Made by a program: the position numbers and the translations under genes. Positions 1-6,189 of a DNA stretch of 10,412 bases are shown here, one piece after another. The notes under the pieces are model-generated. The model did no database searches, was not told the origin of the DNA, and saw only the letters and a program-made list of their open reading frames with translations. Numbering within the stretch: the first letter of the stretch is position 1; the number at the start of each line of letters is the position of its first letter. The stretch spans positions 145-10,556 of the forward strand of contig PKWA01000029.1 of assembly GCA_003131665.1 (NCBI GenBank), in the 5' to 3' direction. Origin of the DNA: Acidimicrobiaceae bacterium. GTDB taxonomy: Bacteria; Actinomycetota; Acidimicrobiia; Acidimicrobiales; RAAP-2.

Positions 1-103
1 CGTCAACGGCTTCATCGAGCCCGTGACGCGCACGTTACCTATGGAGTACGCCGTGGAGTGGTCGCGGCTCATCGAGCTACAGATGGAAGGTTCGATCGGC
101 TAA
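1..103 (+). CDS. C-terminal fragment of an unrecognised protein (5' end outside window)
   Basis: An open frame starting at base 2 runs without a stop to TAA at 101-103 and encodes the last 33 residues of a protein that begins outside the window. The tail contains [20 protein letters not shown] and ends MEGSIG. I do not recognise the family, and no catalytic motif or membrane segment can be seen in so short a piece. Codon composition resembles the neighbouring genes. Its stop overlaps the stop of the convergent acetyltransferase gene by 4 bp (CTAA, 100-103). This matches two other convergent junctions in the window and supports the frame being real. Confidence 0.5.
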   Translation, partial: VNGFIEPVTRTLPMEYAVEWSRLIELQMEGSIG

Positions 104-726
104 TTAGGTCGACGCCACATCGTGTACAGCGGTGGACCTTCCTTGACGGGTCGAAGCGTCTCTCGAAGTTCGTAGCCAAATCGTCGGTAGTACGCGAGGT
201 TGTCCCCGTTCTGGGTCTCTAAGTAGCCCCCGACGCCTTCTGCATCGGCGAGAGCTAGTCCGTGATGCATGAGCATCGTTCCCACGCCGCTTCGTTGAAT
301 CGTTGGATCGGCCACGAGCAAGAGGAGATACCAGTGAGGCTCTTTGGGGTGGGACTTGGCTATGGCCGTGAGGTACCTGTTGCCGTCGATGAGCGCTCGG
401 GGCCGGCGGTAGAGGGCGCGAAAGGTGCCAGGGATCTGGGCGAGTTGCGTTCCCACCGACTGGGGATATCGATCGGTCGGTAGCCACGCCGCTACGCCCA
501 CGATGGTGTCGTCGGCTTGACGCACGGTCACGATTCGTCCGCCGTCGCCAAAGTGGGCGAGGTTCGCGCGAAAGAATAACGTGAGACCTCGCGAACGCAG
601 TCGGTCGCTGGGCGAGAGAAAGCGAAAGAAGGGGTCACTGAAGAAGGCTCGATTCGCCACCAGCGAGGCGTTCGTGAGTTCACCCTTGGAAAGGACGCGC
701 TCGTCGAGCCGTAGGTCGTGTGTCAT
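100..726 (-). CDS. GNAT-family N-acetyltransferase (puromycin-acetyltransferase-like subgroup)
   Basis: Predicted soluble GCN5-related N-acetyltransferase of 208 residues, which would transfer an acetyl group from acetyl-CoA to an amine; the substrate is unknown. The acetyl-CoA pyrophosphate-binding motif A lies at about 132-152: beta strand [11 protein letters not shown] followed by Q144-R-S-G147-V-G149, the Q/RxxGxG/A signature. The C-terminal [20 protein letters not shown] segment (about 168-187) is the usual GNAT motif B with its conserved Asn and FYxxxGF-like tail. The HPKEPHWYL lead-in and the general layout recall the puromycin N-acetyltransferase group, but that does not show antibiotic resistance. 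The ATG start at 726 has a TAGGCT hexamer 8 bp upstream. It is divergent from the small Cys4 protein gene (44 bp gap) and convergent with the gene on its other side. Confidence 0.88.
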   Translation of the reverse strand: MTHDLRLDERVLSKGELTNASLVANRAFFSDPFFRFLSPSDRLRSRGLTLFFRANLAHFGDGGRIVTVRQADDTIVGVAAWLPTDRYPQSVGTQLAQIPGTFRALYRRPRALIDGNRYLTAIAKSHPKEPHWYLLLLVADPTIQRSGVGTMLMHHGLALADAEGVGGYLETQNGDNLAYYRRFGYELRETLRPVKEGPPLYTMWRRPN

Positions 727-734
727 GGGTATGA

Positions 735-763
735 AGCCTACGACGATGGGCCACGTGGAACAA
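735..763 (-). promoter_or_regulatory. Likely promoter of the GNAT gene (TTGTTC - 17 bp - TAGGCT)
   Basis: On the - strand a TTGTTC hexamer (complement of 758-763) is followed after 17 bp by TAGGCT (complement of 735-740), which fits the actinobacterial TANNNT -10 element. TAGGCT ends 8 bp before the ATG, so transcription could begin at or next to the start codon (leaderless mRNA). The spacer contains the palindrome CCACGTGG (751-758), a possible binding site in this divergent region. Assigned by eye only. Confidence 0.45.
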
Positions 764-770
764 TGTCTCC

Positions 771-1121
771 ATGGGAATGCGCGAGGAGTGCAAGCACTTT
801 CAAAGTCGAACGTACAAGTCTGGTGAGGTGGCGCGCTTTTGCGTGCTAGGCCTCGCCCCCGACCAACCCTGGTCGTGTCCGGAGAACTGTTTAACCTACG
901 AGCGGCGCTACGTGGACATTGGCTGGTCGCACGGCACTCTCGTGGACCGACCGGTCGAAGCGCCCGGCACCGACGTGCCCATTGAAGAACGCCGTGAGCT
1001 TCTAGAGTCGGCGAGCGAGATCGTTGGCGCCGTGGCTCCGGCGATGTTCGAAGAGCGCCGGCGCCAACTCGAAGCGCAAGCGAAGAAGAATCGACGCGGG
1101 AAGAAGTTCTGGCGTCGTTAG
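771..1121 (+). CDS. Small four-cysteine hypothetical protein with basic C-terminus
   Basis: Encodes 116 residues from ATG 771, or 114 from ATG 777; no clear Shine-Dalgarno favours either. I cannot assign a characterised family. The N-terminal 45 residues hold four cysteines, C7, C24, C36 and C40 (Cx16Cx11Cx3C), within a compact segment that includes RFCVLGLAPDQPWSCPENC. Such spacing would suit a zinc ribbon or an iron-sulfur site, but which one (if either) is inference. Residues 71-102 are charged and probably helical (EERRELLES, FEERRRQLEAQ), and the end is strongly basic (KKNRRGKKFWRR). No signal peptide or membrane segment is seen. It is divergent from the GNAT gene and overlaps the crotonase gene tail to tail by 4 bp (TTAG, 1118-1121). 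Codon use matches its neighbours, so I regard it as a real gene. Confidence 0.75.
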   Translation: MGMREECKHFQSRTYKSGEVARFCVLGLAPDQPWSCPENCLTYERRYVDIGWSHGTLVDRPVEAPGTDVPIEERRELLESASEIVGAVAPAMFEERRRQLEAQAKKNRRGKKFWRR

Positions 1122-1945
1122 TCGCCGTTGAACACGGGCGGCCGCCGTTCGACGAAGGCGGTCATCGCCTCTCGAAGATCGTTGCTGTGTAGATACATCG
1201 TGTTCCACTTGGCCACGAAGTCGAGGCCCTCGGCCACCGTGCGTCCGTCGTTCGCGCCCAGGACCGCTTTTGTACCGCGCACCGCTACCGGCGAGTTGGC
1301 CGCGATCTCGTCAGCGAGCTCATTCGCGGCCTTTAGAACGTCCTCGGCGCCTTCACCGCACACGGAGTTGACCAGTCCGATCTCGGCTGCTCGGCCCGCG
1401 CCAATGTCCTTGCCGGTGTAGGCCAGTTCGGCCACGTGTCCGGCGCTCACGATGCGTGGTAGTCGTTGGAGCGTACCGAGATCGGCGACGATGGCGACTT
1501 TGGCCTCTCGAACGGAGAACGTCGCGTCGCTCGAGCACAGTCGTACGTCACACGCACTAATGAGGTCTACACCGCCCCCGATGCAGTAACCGTGCACCGC
1601 GGCGATGACCGGAATCTTTAAATCGGCGATCGAAGTAACGGCTTGTTGCATAGTACGGATCGCTTCGTAGGACTTGGCGTTGGAAGTGGCCTTGGAGGAG
1701 TCGGTACCGCCCGCGATGAAGTTGCCACCGAACTCCTTGAGGTCGAGTCCAACGGTGAAGTGTGGGCCCTTAGCCGCGATCACCAAGACACGAATTGACT
1801 GGTCACGGTCGAGTGCCGTCGCGGCTCGTGGCAAGTCACGCCAAAAGGCGCTGCCCAGGGCGTTGCGCGCGTCGGGGCGATCGAGCCAGAGCGTGGCCAC
1901 GTGGCCCTTGACGTCGATCGTGATGACCTCTGATGAAAACTCCAC
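1118..1945 (-). CDS. Crotonase-superfamily enzyme, ECH1-like (dienoyl-CoA isomerase triad)
   Basis: A 275-residue crotonase-fold acyl-CoA enzyme. Oxyanion-hole elements are VGLDLKEF (G66-L67-D68) and HGYCIGGGVDL (118-128). Three acidic residues, D127, E147 and D155, have the same spacing (20 and 8) as the catalytic Asp176, Glu196 and Asp204 of rat delta3,5-delta2,4-dienoyl-CoA isomerase (ECH1). The flanking ADLGTLQRLPR also resembles ECH1. Many actinobacterial enoyl-CoA hydratase paralogs of the mycobacterial EchA21 kind share this pattern, so the reaction may be dienoyl-CoA isomerisation or hydration of an unknown substrate. It would act in the cytosol in breakdown of unsaturated fatty acids or similar acyl-CoAs. 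Translation starts at GTG 1945 with a good AGGAAGG Shine-Dalgarno (1952-1958). It is divergent from sufD by 87 bp. Confidence 0.9.
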   Translation of the reverse strand: MEFSSEVITIDVKGHVATLWLDRPDARNALGSAFWRDLPRAATALDRDQSIRVLVIAAKGPHFTVGLDLKEFGGNFIAGGTDSSKATSNAKSYEAIRTMQQAVTSIADLKIPVIAAVHGYCIGGGVDLISACDVRLCSSDATFSVREAKVAIVADLGTLQRLPRIVSAGHVAELAYTGKDIGAGRAAEIGLVNSVCGEGAEDVLKAANELADEIAANSPVAVRGTKAVLGANDGRTVAEGLDFVAKWNTMYLHSNDLREAMTAFVERRPPVFNGD

Positions 1946-1951
1946 GCGTAC

Positions 1952-1974
1952 CCTTCCTACGATGGCTCAGCCTA
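1952..1974 (-). promoter_or_regulatory. Crotonase gene -10 element (TAGGCT) and Shine-Dalgarno (AGGAAGG)
   Basis: On the - strand TAGGCT (complement of 1969-1974) fits a TANNNT -10 element, and AGGAAGG (complement of 1952-1958) lies 6 bp before the GTG at 1945. A transcript starting about 7 bp after the hexamer would have a short leader that contains the Shine-Dalgarno. No convincing -35 is visible. This good ribosome binding site decides the GTG start of the crotonase. Confidence 0.5.
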
Positions 1975-1975
1975 C

Positions 1976-2013
1976 GCCGCTCCCGCCGGAGCGCGGCGAG
2001 CGCCCGGTACACT
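1976..2013 (+). promoter_or_regulatory. Candidate sufD promoter with GC-rich inverted repeats
   Basis: TACACT at 2008-2013 fits a TANNNT -10 element 19 bp before the sufD ATG. Just upstream, GCCGCTCC (1976-1983) can pair with GGAGCGCGGC (1988-1997) across a CGCC loop, with a 2-nt bulge; the inner six pairs CGCTCC/GGAGCG are perfect. GGCGAGCGCC (1995-2004) is a second short inverted repeat. Both sit where a regulator of the suf operon could bind, between divergent genes. The GC richness makes chance pairing possible, and no TTGACA-like -35 is visible. Confidence 0.3.
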
Positions 2014-2032
2014 GCCTGAGTCCTAACTCCTT

Positions 2033-3274
2033 ATGAACGCCTTCGCTGAGTCAGCCTCCACCTTTATCGCCGAGCGGCCCGACGCGGCCGCGCGACGTCG
2101 GGCCTGGTCAATCTATGAGTCGACCGGACTGCCCACGACCAGTGACGAAGTATGGCGCTACGCCCCGCTGGGCGATCTCGGGCTCGAGCGTTTTGAAGTG
2201 CCGAGCGCTCCAGCGACGACCCCGGATTCGGCGTTCGCGACGCAACTCAGTCAGCGAGCAGGTCTGGTCATTCGAGTCGTCGACGGATTTTGTGTCAGCA
2301 CCGGCGACCTTGTAGAAGGCGTCACCGTCGAACTTGACGAATCCAGTGAATCGTTGGCGGGTGAGTCGCTACTTGATCGGTACGAGAGCGACGCCTTCTC
2401 GATGCTGAACGTCGCCTTGGCCCCGAGCGCGACGGTCATCCGTGTCGCGGCGGGGGTCAATGTCGTCGAACCCGTCGTCGTGTTGAACGAGTCAACGGCC
2501 GGCGCCTCGTTCCCTCGCACGCAGATCGTGGTCGAGCGGGGCGCGAGCGTGACGATCGTGGAGTACTTCGAAGGGGGCGCCAACGCGCTTGTCGTTCCGG
2601 TCAGCGAATATCGCGTCGAGGACAACGCGTCGTTGAGGTTGATCACCTATCAGCGCCTGGACATGAGCGCCTGGCATATCGCGCGCACGACGGGATTCAT
2701 CGCGCGCGACGCTCGACTGCACCAAGCGGTGGTTGGACTGGGAGCACACTACGACCGATCGCGCAACGACGCAGAACTACTTGGTGCCGGTGCGTCCAAC
2801 GAGTTGCGCACGACGTTTCTAGGAGCGGGCGATCAGGTTCACGATTTTCGAACACGCCAATATCACGTGGCACCGAGGACGACGTCGACCTTACTGTCCA
2901 AGGGCGCGGTCGCGGATCACTCTCGCTCGGTCTACACCGGATTGATTGAGATAGAAAAGGGCGCTAAGCGTACCGACGCGCGCCAGACCAATCACAATCT
3001 TCTCTTGTCACCCACTGCGCACGCCGACAGCGTTCCCAATCTCGACATTAGAGAGAGTGACGTGATGTGCGCGCACGCATCCAGCGTGGGCCCGCTGGAT
3101 GAACTCCAACGTTGGTACCTCGAGTCACGAGGCGTGAGTCGCGACGATGCACAGCGGCTTTTGATTCAGGGCTTCTTTTACGAAATGCTCTCGGCATTGC
3201 CGAGTGAATTGGCTGAATTGGTCGAGAGCGATGTGGCTTCGGTCTTGGCCAGCGTGGCCGTGGTGACCTCGTGA
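2033..3274 (+). CDS. sufD: SufD, Fe-S cluster assembly scaffold subunit
   Basis: A 413-residue SufB/SufD-family protein, here SufD. In the SufBC2D complex SufD pairs with SufB and SufC ATPase to build Fe-S clusters and is linked to iron acquisition. The N-terminal motif GLPTTSDEVWRYAPL (32-46) is typical of SufD. A beta-helix-like middle (about 130-330) is followed by the conserved family core KGAVADHSRSVYTG (290-303), PNLDI (335-339) and DVMCAHASSVGPLDE (343-357). H348 matches the conserved SufD histidine (His360 in E. coli), and C346 precedes it. WYLESRGVSRDDAQRLLIQGF (361-381) is the C-terminal helical signature. Length fits SufD (about 400-430) better than SufB (about 470). The stop overlaps the ferredoxin GTG by 4 bp (GTGA). 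Unusually, no sufB precedes it; the upstream neighbour is a divergent crotonase gene. No Shine-Dalgarno is evident. Confidence 0.93.
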   Translation: MNAFAESASTFIAERPDAAARRRAWSIYESTGLPTTSDEVWRYAPLGDLGLERFEVPSAPATTPDSAFATQLSQRAGLVIRVVDGFCVSTGDLVEGVTVELDESSESLAGESLLDRYESDAFSMLNVALAPSATVIRVAAGVNVVEPVVVLNESTAGASFPRTQIVVERGASVTIVEYFEGGANALVVPVSEYRVEDNASLRLITYQRLDMSAWHIARTTGFIARDARLHQAVVGLGAHYDRSRNDAELLGAGASNELRTTFLGAGDQVHDFRTRQYHVAPRTTSTLLSKGAVADHSRSVYTGLIEIEKGAKRTDARQTNHNLLLSPTAHADSVPNLDIRESDVMCAHASSVGPLDELQRWYLESRGVSRDDAQRLLIQGFFYEMLSALPSELAELVESDVASVLASVAVVTS

Positions 3275-3585
3275 CGACGGTTGATATCGGCACGTTGAGC
3301 GATTTCGAACAGGGTATTCCCCGTCAACTCCACGTCGAAGGACGGGTACTGGTGGCCGTTCGCATCGACGAGACCGTGTACGTCTTGGACGACCGCTGTA
3401 GCCACGAGGAGTTCAGTTTGTCCGAGGGGGAAGTGGACGTGGAGACCGCCGAGATCGAATGCGCGCGCCACGGGGCGATGTTTCGACTCAGTGATGGTGC
3501 CGCGGTGACCCTGCCGGCGACCCGTCCCGTGGCTCACTACGACGTGCAGTCCAACAACGGTCGCCTTGAGGTGTTGGTGCCGTGA
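3271..3585 (+). CDS. Rieske-type [2Fe-2S] ferredoxin of the suf operon
   Basis: A 104-residue small Rieske protein. The cluster ligands are visible as C43-x-H45 in DDRCSHEEFSLS and C64-x2-H67 in IECARHGAMF, the two-Cys/two-His Rieske arrangement. Length and lack of a signal or membrane segment match the cytosolic 'non-heme iron oxygenase ferredoxin subunit' proteins that commonly sit between sufD and sufC in actinobacterial suf operons. Its exact role is not settled; electron supply for cluster assembly is a reasonable inference. It starts at GTG 3271 inside the sufD stop and ends in a GTGA overlap with sufC1 at 3582-3585, so translational coupling of all three genes is likely. Confidence 0.92.
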   Translation: MTTVDIGTLSDFEQGIPRQLHVEGRVLVAVRIDETVYVLDDRCSHEEFSLSEGEVDVETAEIECARHGAMFRLSDGAAVTLPATRPVAHYDVQSNNGRLEVLVP

Positions 3586-4310
3586 GTTCGACGTTGAAGA
3601 TTGAAGGACTGCGCGTCGAGGTCGCGGGCAAAGAGGTCCTGAAGGACCTCAGTCTCACCATGCACTCGGGCGAAGTTCACGCGATCATGGGCCCGAACGG
3701 TTCGGGGAAGTCAACCCTGGCGCACGCGCTCACCGGTCACCCTGGCTATCGCATTCTCGACGGTTCGGTGACCATTGACGATGTCGAACTCTTAACCATG
3801 ACCCCGACCGAGCGAGCACGTCACGGCCTGATGCTCGTGCTTCAACAGCCATTCGAGATTCCCGGCGTGCGGTCGTTCGACTTGCTCGTGGCCGCTGGCG
3901 CTGACCCCGCGACGTTGCGTGCGCGAATGCTCGATGAAGCGCGCCGTATCGAGTTGGCGCCTGAACTACTCGATCGCTTTGTCAACGTTGATCTCTCTGG
4001 TGGCGAACGCAAACGAGCGGAGATGGTCCAACTCGGCGTATTACGTCCGAAGTTTGCACTGCTCGACGAAATAGATTCAGGTCTCGACGTCGATGCATTG
4101 GACGTGGTAGCCCAACGCCTAGTGGCCGCGACGACAGAGTGGAACTGCGGTGTGTTGGCGATCACCCACTTTCGTCGCCTCCTGCTCGAACTGACGCCGA
4201 CCATGATTCACGTAGTGAGCGATGGTCGGGTCGTGGCGACCGGCGGACCCGAACTCGCCGTGACGCTCGAACGTGACGGCTACGACATATTTCGCTCTAC
4301 GTCGACTTGA
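3582..4310 (+). CDS. sufC: SufC1, divergent SUF-system ABC ATPase
   Basis: A 242-residue soluble ABC ATPase of the SufC type, expected to drive conformational change in the SufB/SufD scaffold. Walker A is GPNGSGKST (37-45), the Q-loop is LVLQQPFEIPGV (around Q88/Q89), the ABC signature is LSGGERKR (138-145), Walker B is FALLDEIDSGLD (158-169, with E163 and the SufC-typical DSGLD) and the switch histidine is H196 in ITHFRRLL. No membrane segment is present. It differs from the second SufC at 7422-8180 throughout, with roughly 40-45% identity by eye. It has a segment about 10 residues shorter between Q-loop and signature, LQQP instead of FQYP, and THF instead of THY. All catalytic motifs are intact, so it is probably active. 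It is the last gene of the sufD-ferredoxin-sufC unit. Confidence 0.9.
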   Translation: MSSTLKIEGLRVEVAGKEVLKDLSLTMHSGEVHAIMGPNGSGKSTLAHALTGHPGYRILDGSVTIDDVELLTMTPTERARHGLMLVLQQPFEIPGVRSFDLLVAAGADPATLRARMLDEARRIELAPELLDRFVNVDLSGGERKRAEMVQLGVLRPKFALLDEIDSGLDVDALDVVAQRLVAATTEWNCGVLAITHFRRLLLELTPTMIHVVSDGRVVATGGPELAVTLERDGYDIFRSTST

Positions 4311-4334
4311 TCAAAACTCGGTGATCGAGAACGG

Positions 4335-4340
4335 TAACCT
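4335..4340 (+). promoter_or_regulatory. Possible -10 element (TAACCT) for the LCP gene, leaderless arrangement
   Basis: TAACCT lies in the 36-bp gap after sufC1 and ends 6 bp before the ATG at 4347. That spacing places a transcription start at the A of the start codon, as in leaderless actinobacterial mRNAs. No purine-rich Shine-Dalgarno is present upstream of the ATG, which agrees with this reading. A TTGATC at 4307-4312 is too far away for a normal -35. Read-through from the suf operon is the alternative. Confidence 0.35.
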
Positions 4341-4346
4341 TCTTTA

Positions 4347-5720
4347 ATGGCTAATGGACGTGACCGGACTCCTGACGAGCCAACACCAAATCGCCGGGCG
4401 AACTCCAAGCGCGATCTCGCCAATCAACAACGCCTGATGGAATTAGGTGACGCGGTCGACCAACGCAGCGGCATCAAACGAAAGCGCCGAAAGGGTCGTC
4501 GCGGAGGGGTCCGTCGAAAGCTCATCATTTCCACCCTCGTCCTGATTGGACTGTTGGCCGGTGTTGTGGGTGGGGGATATTTGTACGCCGACTGGCGTTT
4601 CGGCCAGATCCCGAAGATCACGGTCAAAGGTGAGGTCAAGGCCATTTCCGGTCAGCCCTTCAATATCTTGATGATCGGTTCGGACTCGCGCGCCGGGCTG
4701 TCGGGACTCCTGGCTGCTCAGACCGGCGCGTCCGCCGGTTCGGTGTCCGGCCAGCGAAGTGACTCGGTCAAGATCGTGCATGTGGACCCTACCGCGGGGA
4801 CCGTATCAATTCTGTCGATTCCTCGCGACACCATGGTCACGCTCTTGGCGAATCAGTCGCTCTACGGCCAGTTCAATCGGATCAACGTGAACTTCGGTAA
4901 AGGACCCTCGCTCCTCGCACAGACCATTACGGCCAACTTTGGCATTCCGATCCACGACACGATTGTGGTGAGTTTCGCCGGTCTCATCAACGCCGCCGAC
5001 GCCCTGGGTGGGGTCTACCTCGACTTCCCGTATCCCTCCAGGGATCCCTACTCCGACCTCGTCATCACGCACCCGGGGTGTCAACTCATCGAGGGATCGT
5101 CGGCGCTGGCCGTGACACGAAGCCGCCACTTTTACTACAACGTCAAAGGGGTCAGTACCTGGCCCGGCAACAACGCCTCTTCCAGCCAGTTGACGAATCT
5201 CGGATGGGTGTACGACGGAACGAGCGACTTCGGTCGCATCGATCGCCAAAGTGCGTTCCTTCGAGCCATGGTTAATCAAGCGAAGAAACTCTACAACCCC
5301 ATAACCATCAACTCGTTTCTCTCCAAACTGCCCCAGGGCATCAGCCTGGACAGCAACTTCTCGTTGAATGAGTTGATCGGTCTGGCGGTGCGTTTTCACG
5401 GCCTAAGTTCCAGCGACCTTTATACGTACACCCTGCCGTGGCTGGCGGCCACGACACCGAATCTCGGTGACGTGCTCTTCGTCGATCAACCGTATGCGCA
5501 ACAGATGCTCGTCACCATCTTTGGCCGTCAGCTCTTGACCCCTTCGAACCCCCCGCCCAACGAGGCGCTGCAAACTCCGTTGCCGCCCGCAGTGGCAACG
5601 ACCACGACGACCGTCGTGACCACGACGTCGGGCCAGAAGAAGCCCCCTGCGACCAAGCCCGCCGTGAACCCGACGCTGGCGGTACCGGCGTACGACCCAG
5701 TGCCCTGCACGCCGAGCTAG
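4347..5720 (+). CDS. LytR-CpsA-Psr (LCP) family cell-wall glycopolymer transferase
   Basis: A 457-residue membrane-anchored LCP protein. This family transfers undecaprenyl-phosphate-linked glycopolymers to peptidoglycan (arabinogalactan in mycobacteria, teichoic acids in firmicutes). A basic cytoplasmic N-terminus (about 1-58, with RKRRKGRRGGVRRK-like clusters) precedes one membrane helix, LIISTLVLIGLLAGVVGGGY (59-78). The extracellular LCP domain shows LMIGSDSR (108-115), QRSDSVKIVHVDP (136-148), SILSIPRDT (154-162) and FGRIDRQSAFLRAM (295-308). The Asp and Arg residues in these motifs bind metal and pyrophosphate in the family. A Pro/Thr-rich tail (about 401-457, with a TTTTTVVTTT run) follows. 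C245 and C454 could form an extracytoplasmic disulfide. The natural glycopolymer is unknown. It lies 36 bp after sufC1 and its TAG overlaps the sufU TAG (CTAG, 5717-5720). Confidence 0.92.
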   Translation: MANGRDRTPDEPTPNRRANSKRDLANQQRLMELGDAVDQRSGIKRKRRKGRRGGVRRKLIISTLVLIGLLAGVVGGGYLYADWRFGQIPKITVKGEVKAISGQPFNILMIGSDSRAGLSGLLAAQTGASAGSVSGQRSDSVKIVHVDPTAGTVSILSIPRDTMVTLLANQSLYGQFNRINVNFGKGPSLLAQTITANFGIPIHDTIVVSFAGLINAADALGGVYLDFPYPSRDPYSDLVITHPGCQLIEGSSALAVTRSRHFYYNVKGVSTWPGNNASSSQLTNLGWVYDGTSDFGRIDRQSAFLRAMVNQAKKLYNPITINSFLSKLPQGISLDSNFSLNELIGLAVRFHGLSSSDLYTYTLPWLAATTPNLGDVLFVDQPYAQQMLVTIFGRQLLTPSNPPPNEALQTPLPPAVATTTTTVVTTTSGQKKPPATKPAVNPTLAVPAYDPVPCTPS

Positions 5721-6187
5721 GACGAGGCCAGTTCCTCGAGTCCTTGACGCAGCGTGTTCCACGCCAGCGTCGCGCACTTAATTCGAACCGGGAACTTGAC
5801 GACGCCCTGCAGTGCCGCCAGTTCGCCCAGCGTTCTGAGGTCGAGTTCGTCGTCATGCTCGTCATCGTTTGAGAGCGACGTTTCGTGACCGGTCATCAAC
5901 TCTTTGAAGGTGTCAATAGTGCTCTGGACCTGGGCGAGTGGCTTGCCCTTCACTACCGTACTCATGAGTGAGGAAGACGACTGTGAGATCGAGCAGCCGC
6001 GTCCGGTTAGTTTGATGTCCTCTAACACGCCGTCACGTACGTCGAGAAAAATTACGACGTCGTCGCCACAGAGCGGATTGAATCCCTCGACCCGGTGAGC
6101 CGGCGGGGTGGGCAACTCACCTCGATTACGCGGTGAGCGGTAGTGATCGAGGATGATTTCGCGGTAGAGATCTTCGAGGTTCGACAC
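5717..6187 (-). CDS. sufU: SufU, Zn-dependent sulfur-transfer partner of SufS
   Basis: A 156-residue IscU/NifU-fold protein of the SufU type, which accepts sulfur from the SufS persulfide. Ligand residues are C40-G-D42 in NPLCGDD, C65 in GRGCSISQ and C138 in RIKCATLAW, corresponding to the Zn site C41/D43/C66/C128 of B. subtilis SufU. An acidic stretch (about 105-116, SNDDEHDDELD) makes the C65-C138 spacing about 11 residues longer than in B. subtilis. I place the start at GTG 6187, two bases after the sufS TAA, because MSNLEDLYREIILDHYRSPR is the normal family N-terminus. The same frame stays open upstream to 6343, but those 52 extra residues overlap sufS and look like shadow sequence. It is the last gene of the sufC2-sufS-sufU unit and is probably translationally coupled to sufS. 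Confidence 0.92.
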   Translation of the reverse strand: MSNLEDLYREIILDHYRSPRNRGELPTPPAHRVEGFNPLCGDDVVIFLDVRDGVLEDIKLTGRGCSISQSSSSLMSTVVKGKPLAQVQSTIDTFKELMTGHETSLSNDDEHDDELDLRTLGELAALQGVVKFPVRIKCATLAWNTLRQGLEELASS

Positions 6188-6189
6188 GA

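Noticed and set aside
2033..3274. The sufD gene read as SufB
   Set aside because: Length of 413, the PTTSDEVWRYAPL N-terminus and the H348 context fit SufD; SufB is longer and lacks that N-terminal motif.
4806..5399. Long - strand open frame (197 residues) opposite the LCP gene
   Set aside because: Antisense to conserved LCP motifs, composition is shadow-like and no family motif is visible.
5598..5634. ACG/ACC-rich stretch in the LCP gene as a simple repeat
   Set aside because: It encodes the Thr-rich tail common in extracytoplasmic linkers; repeat units are imperfect and short.
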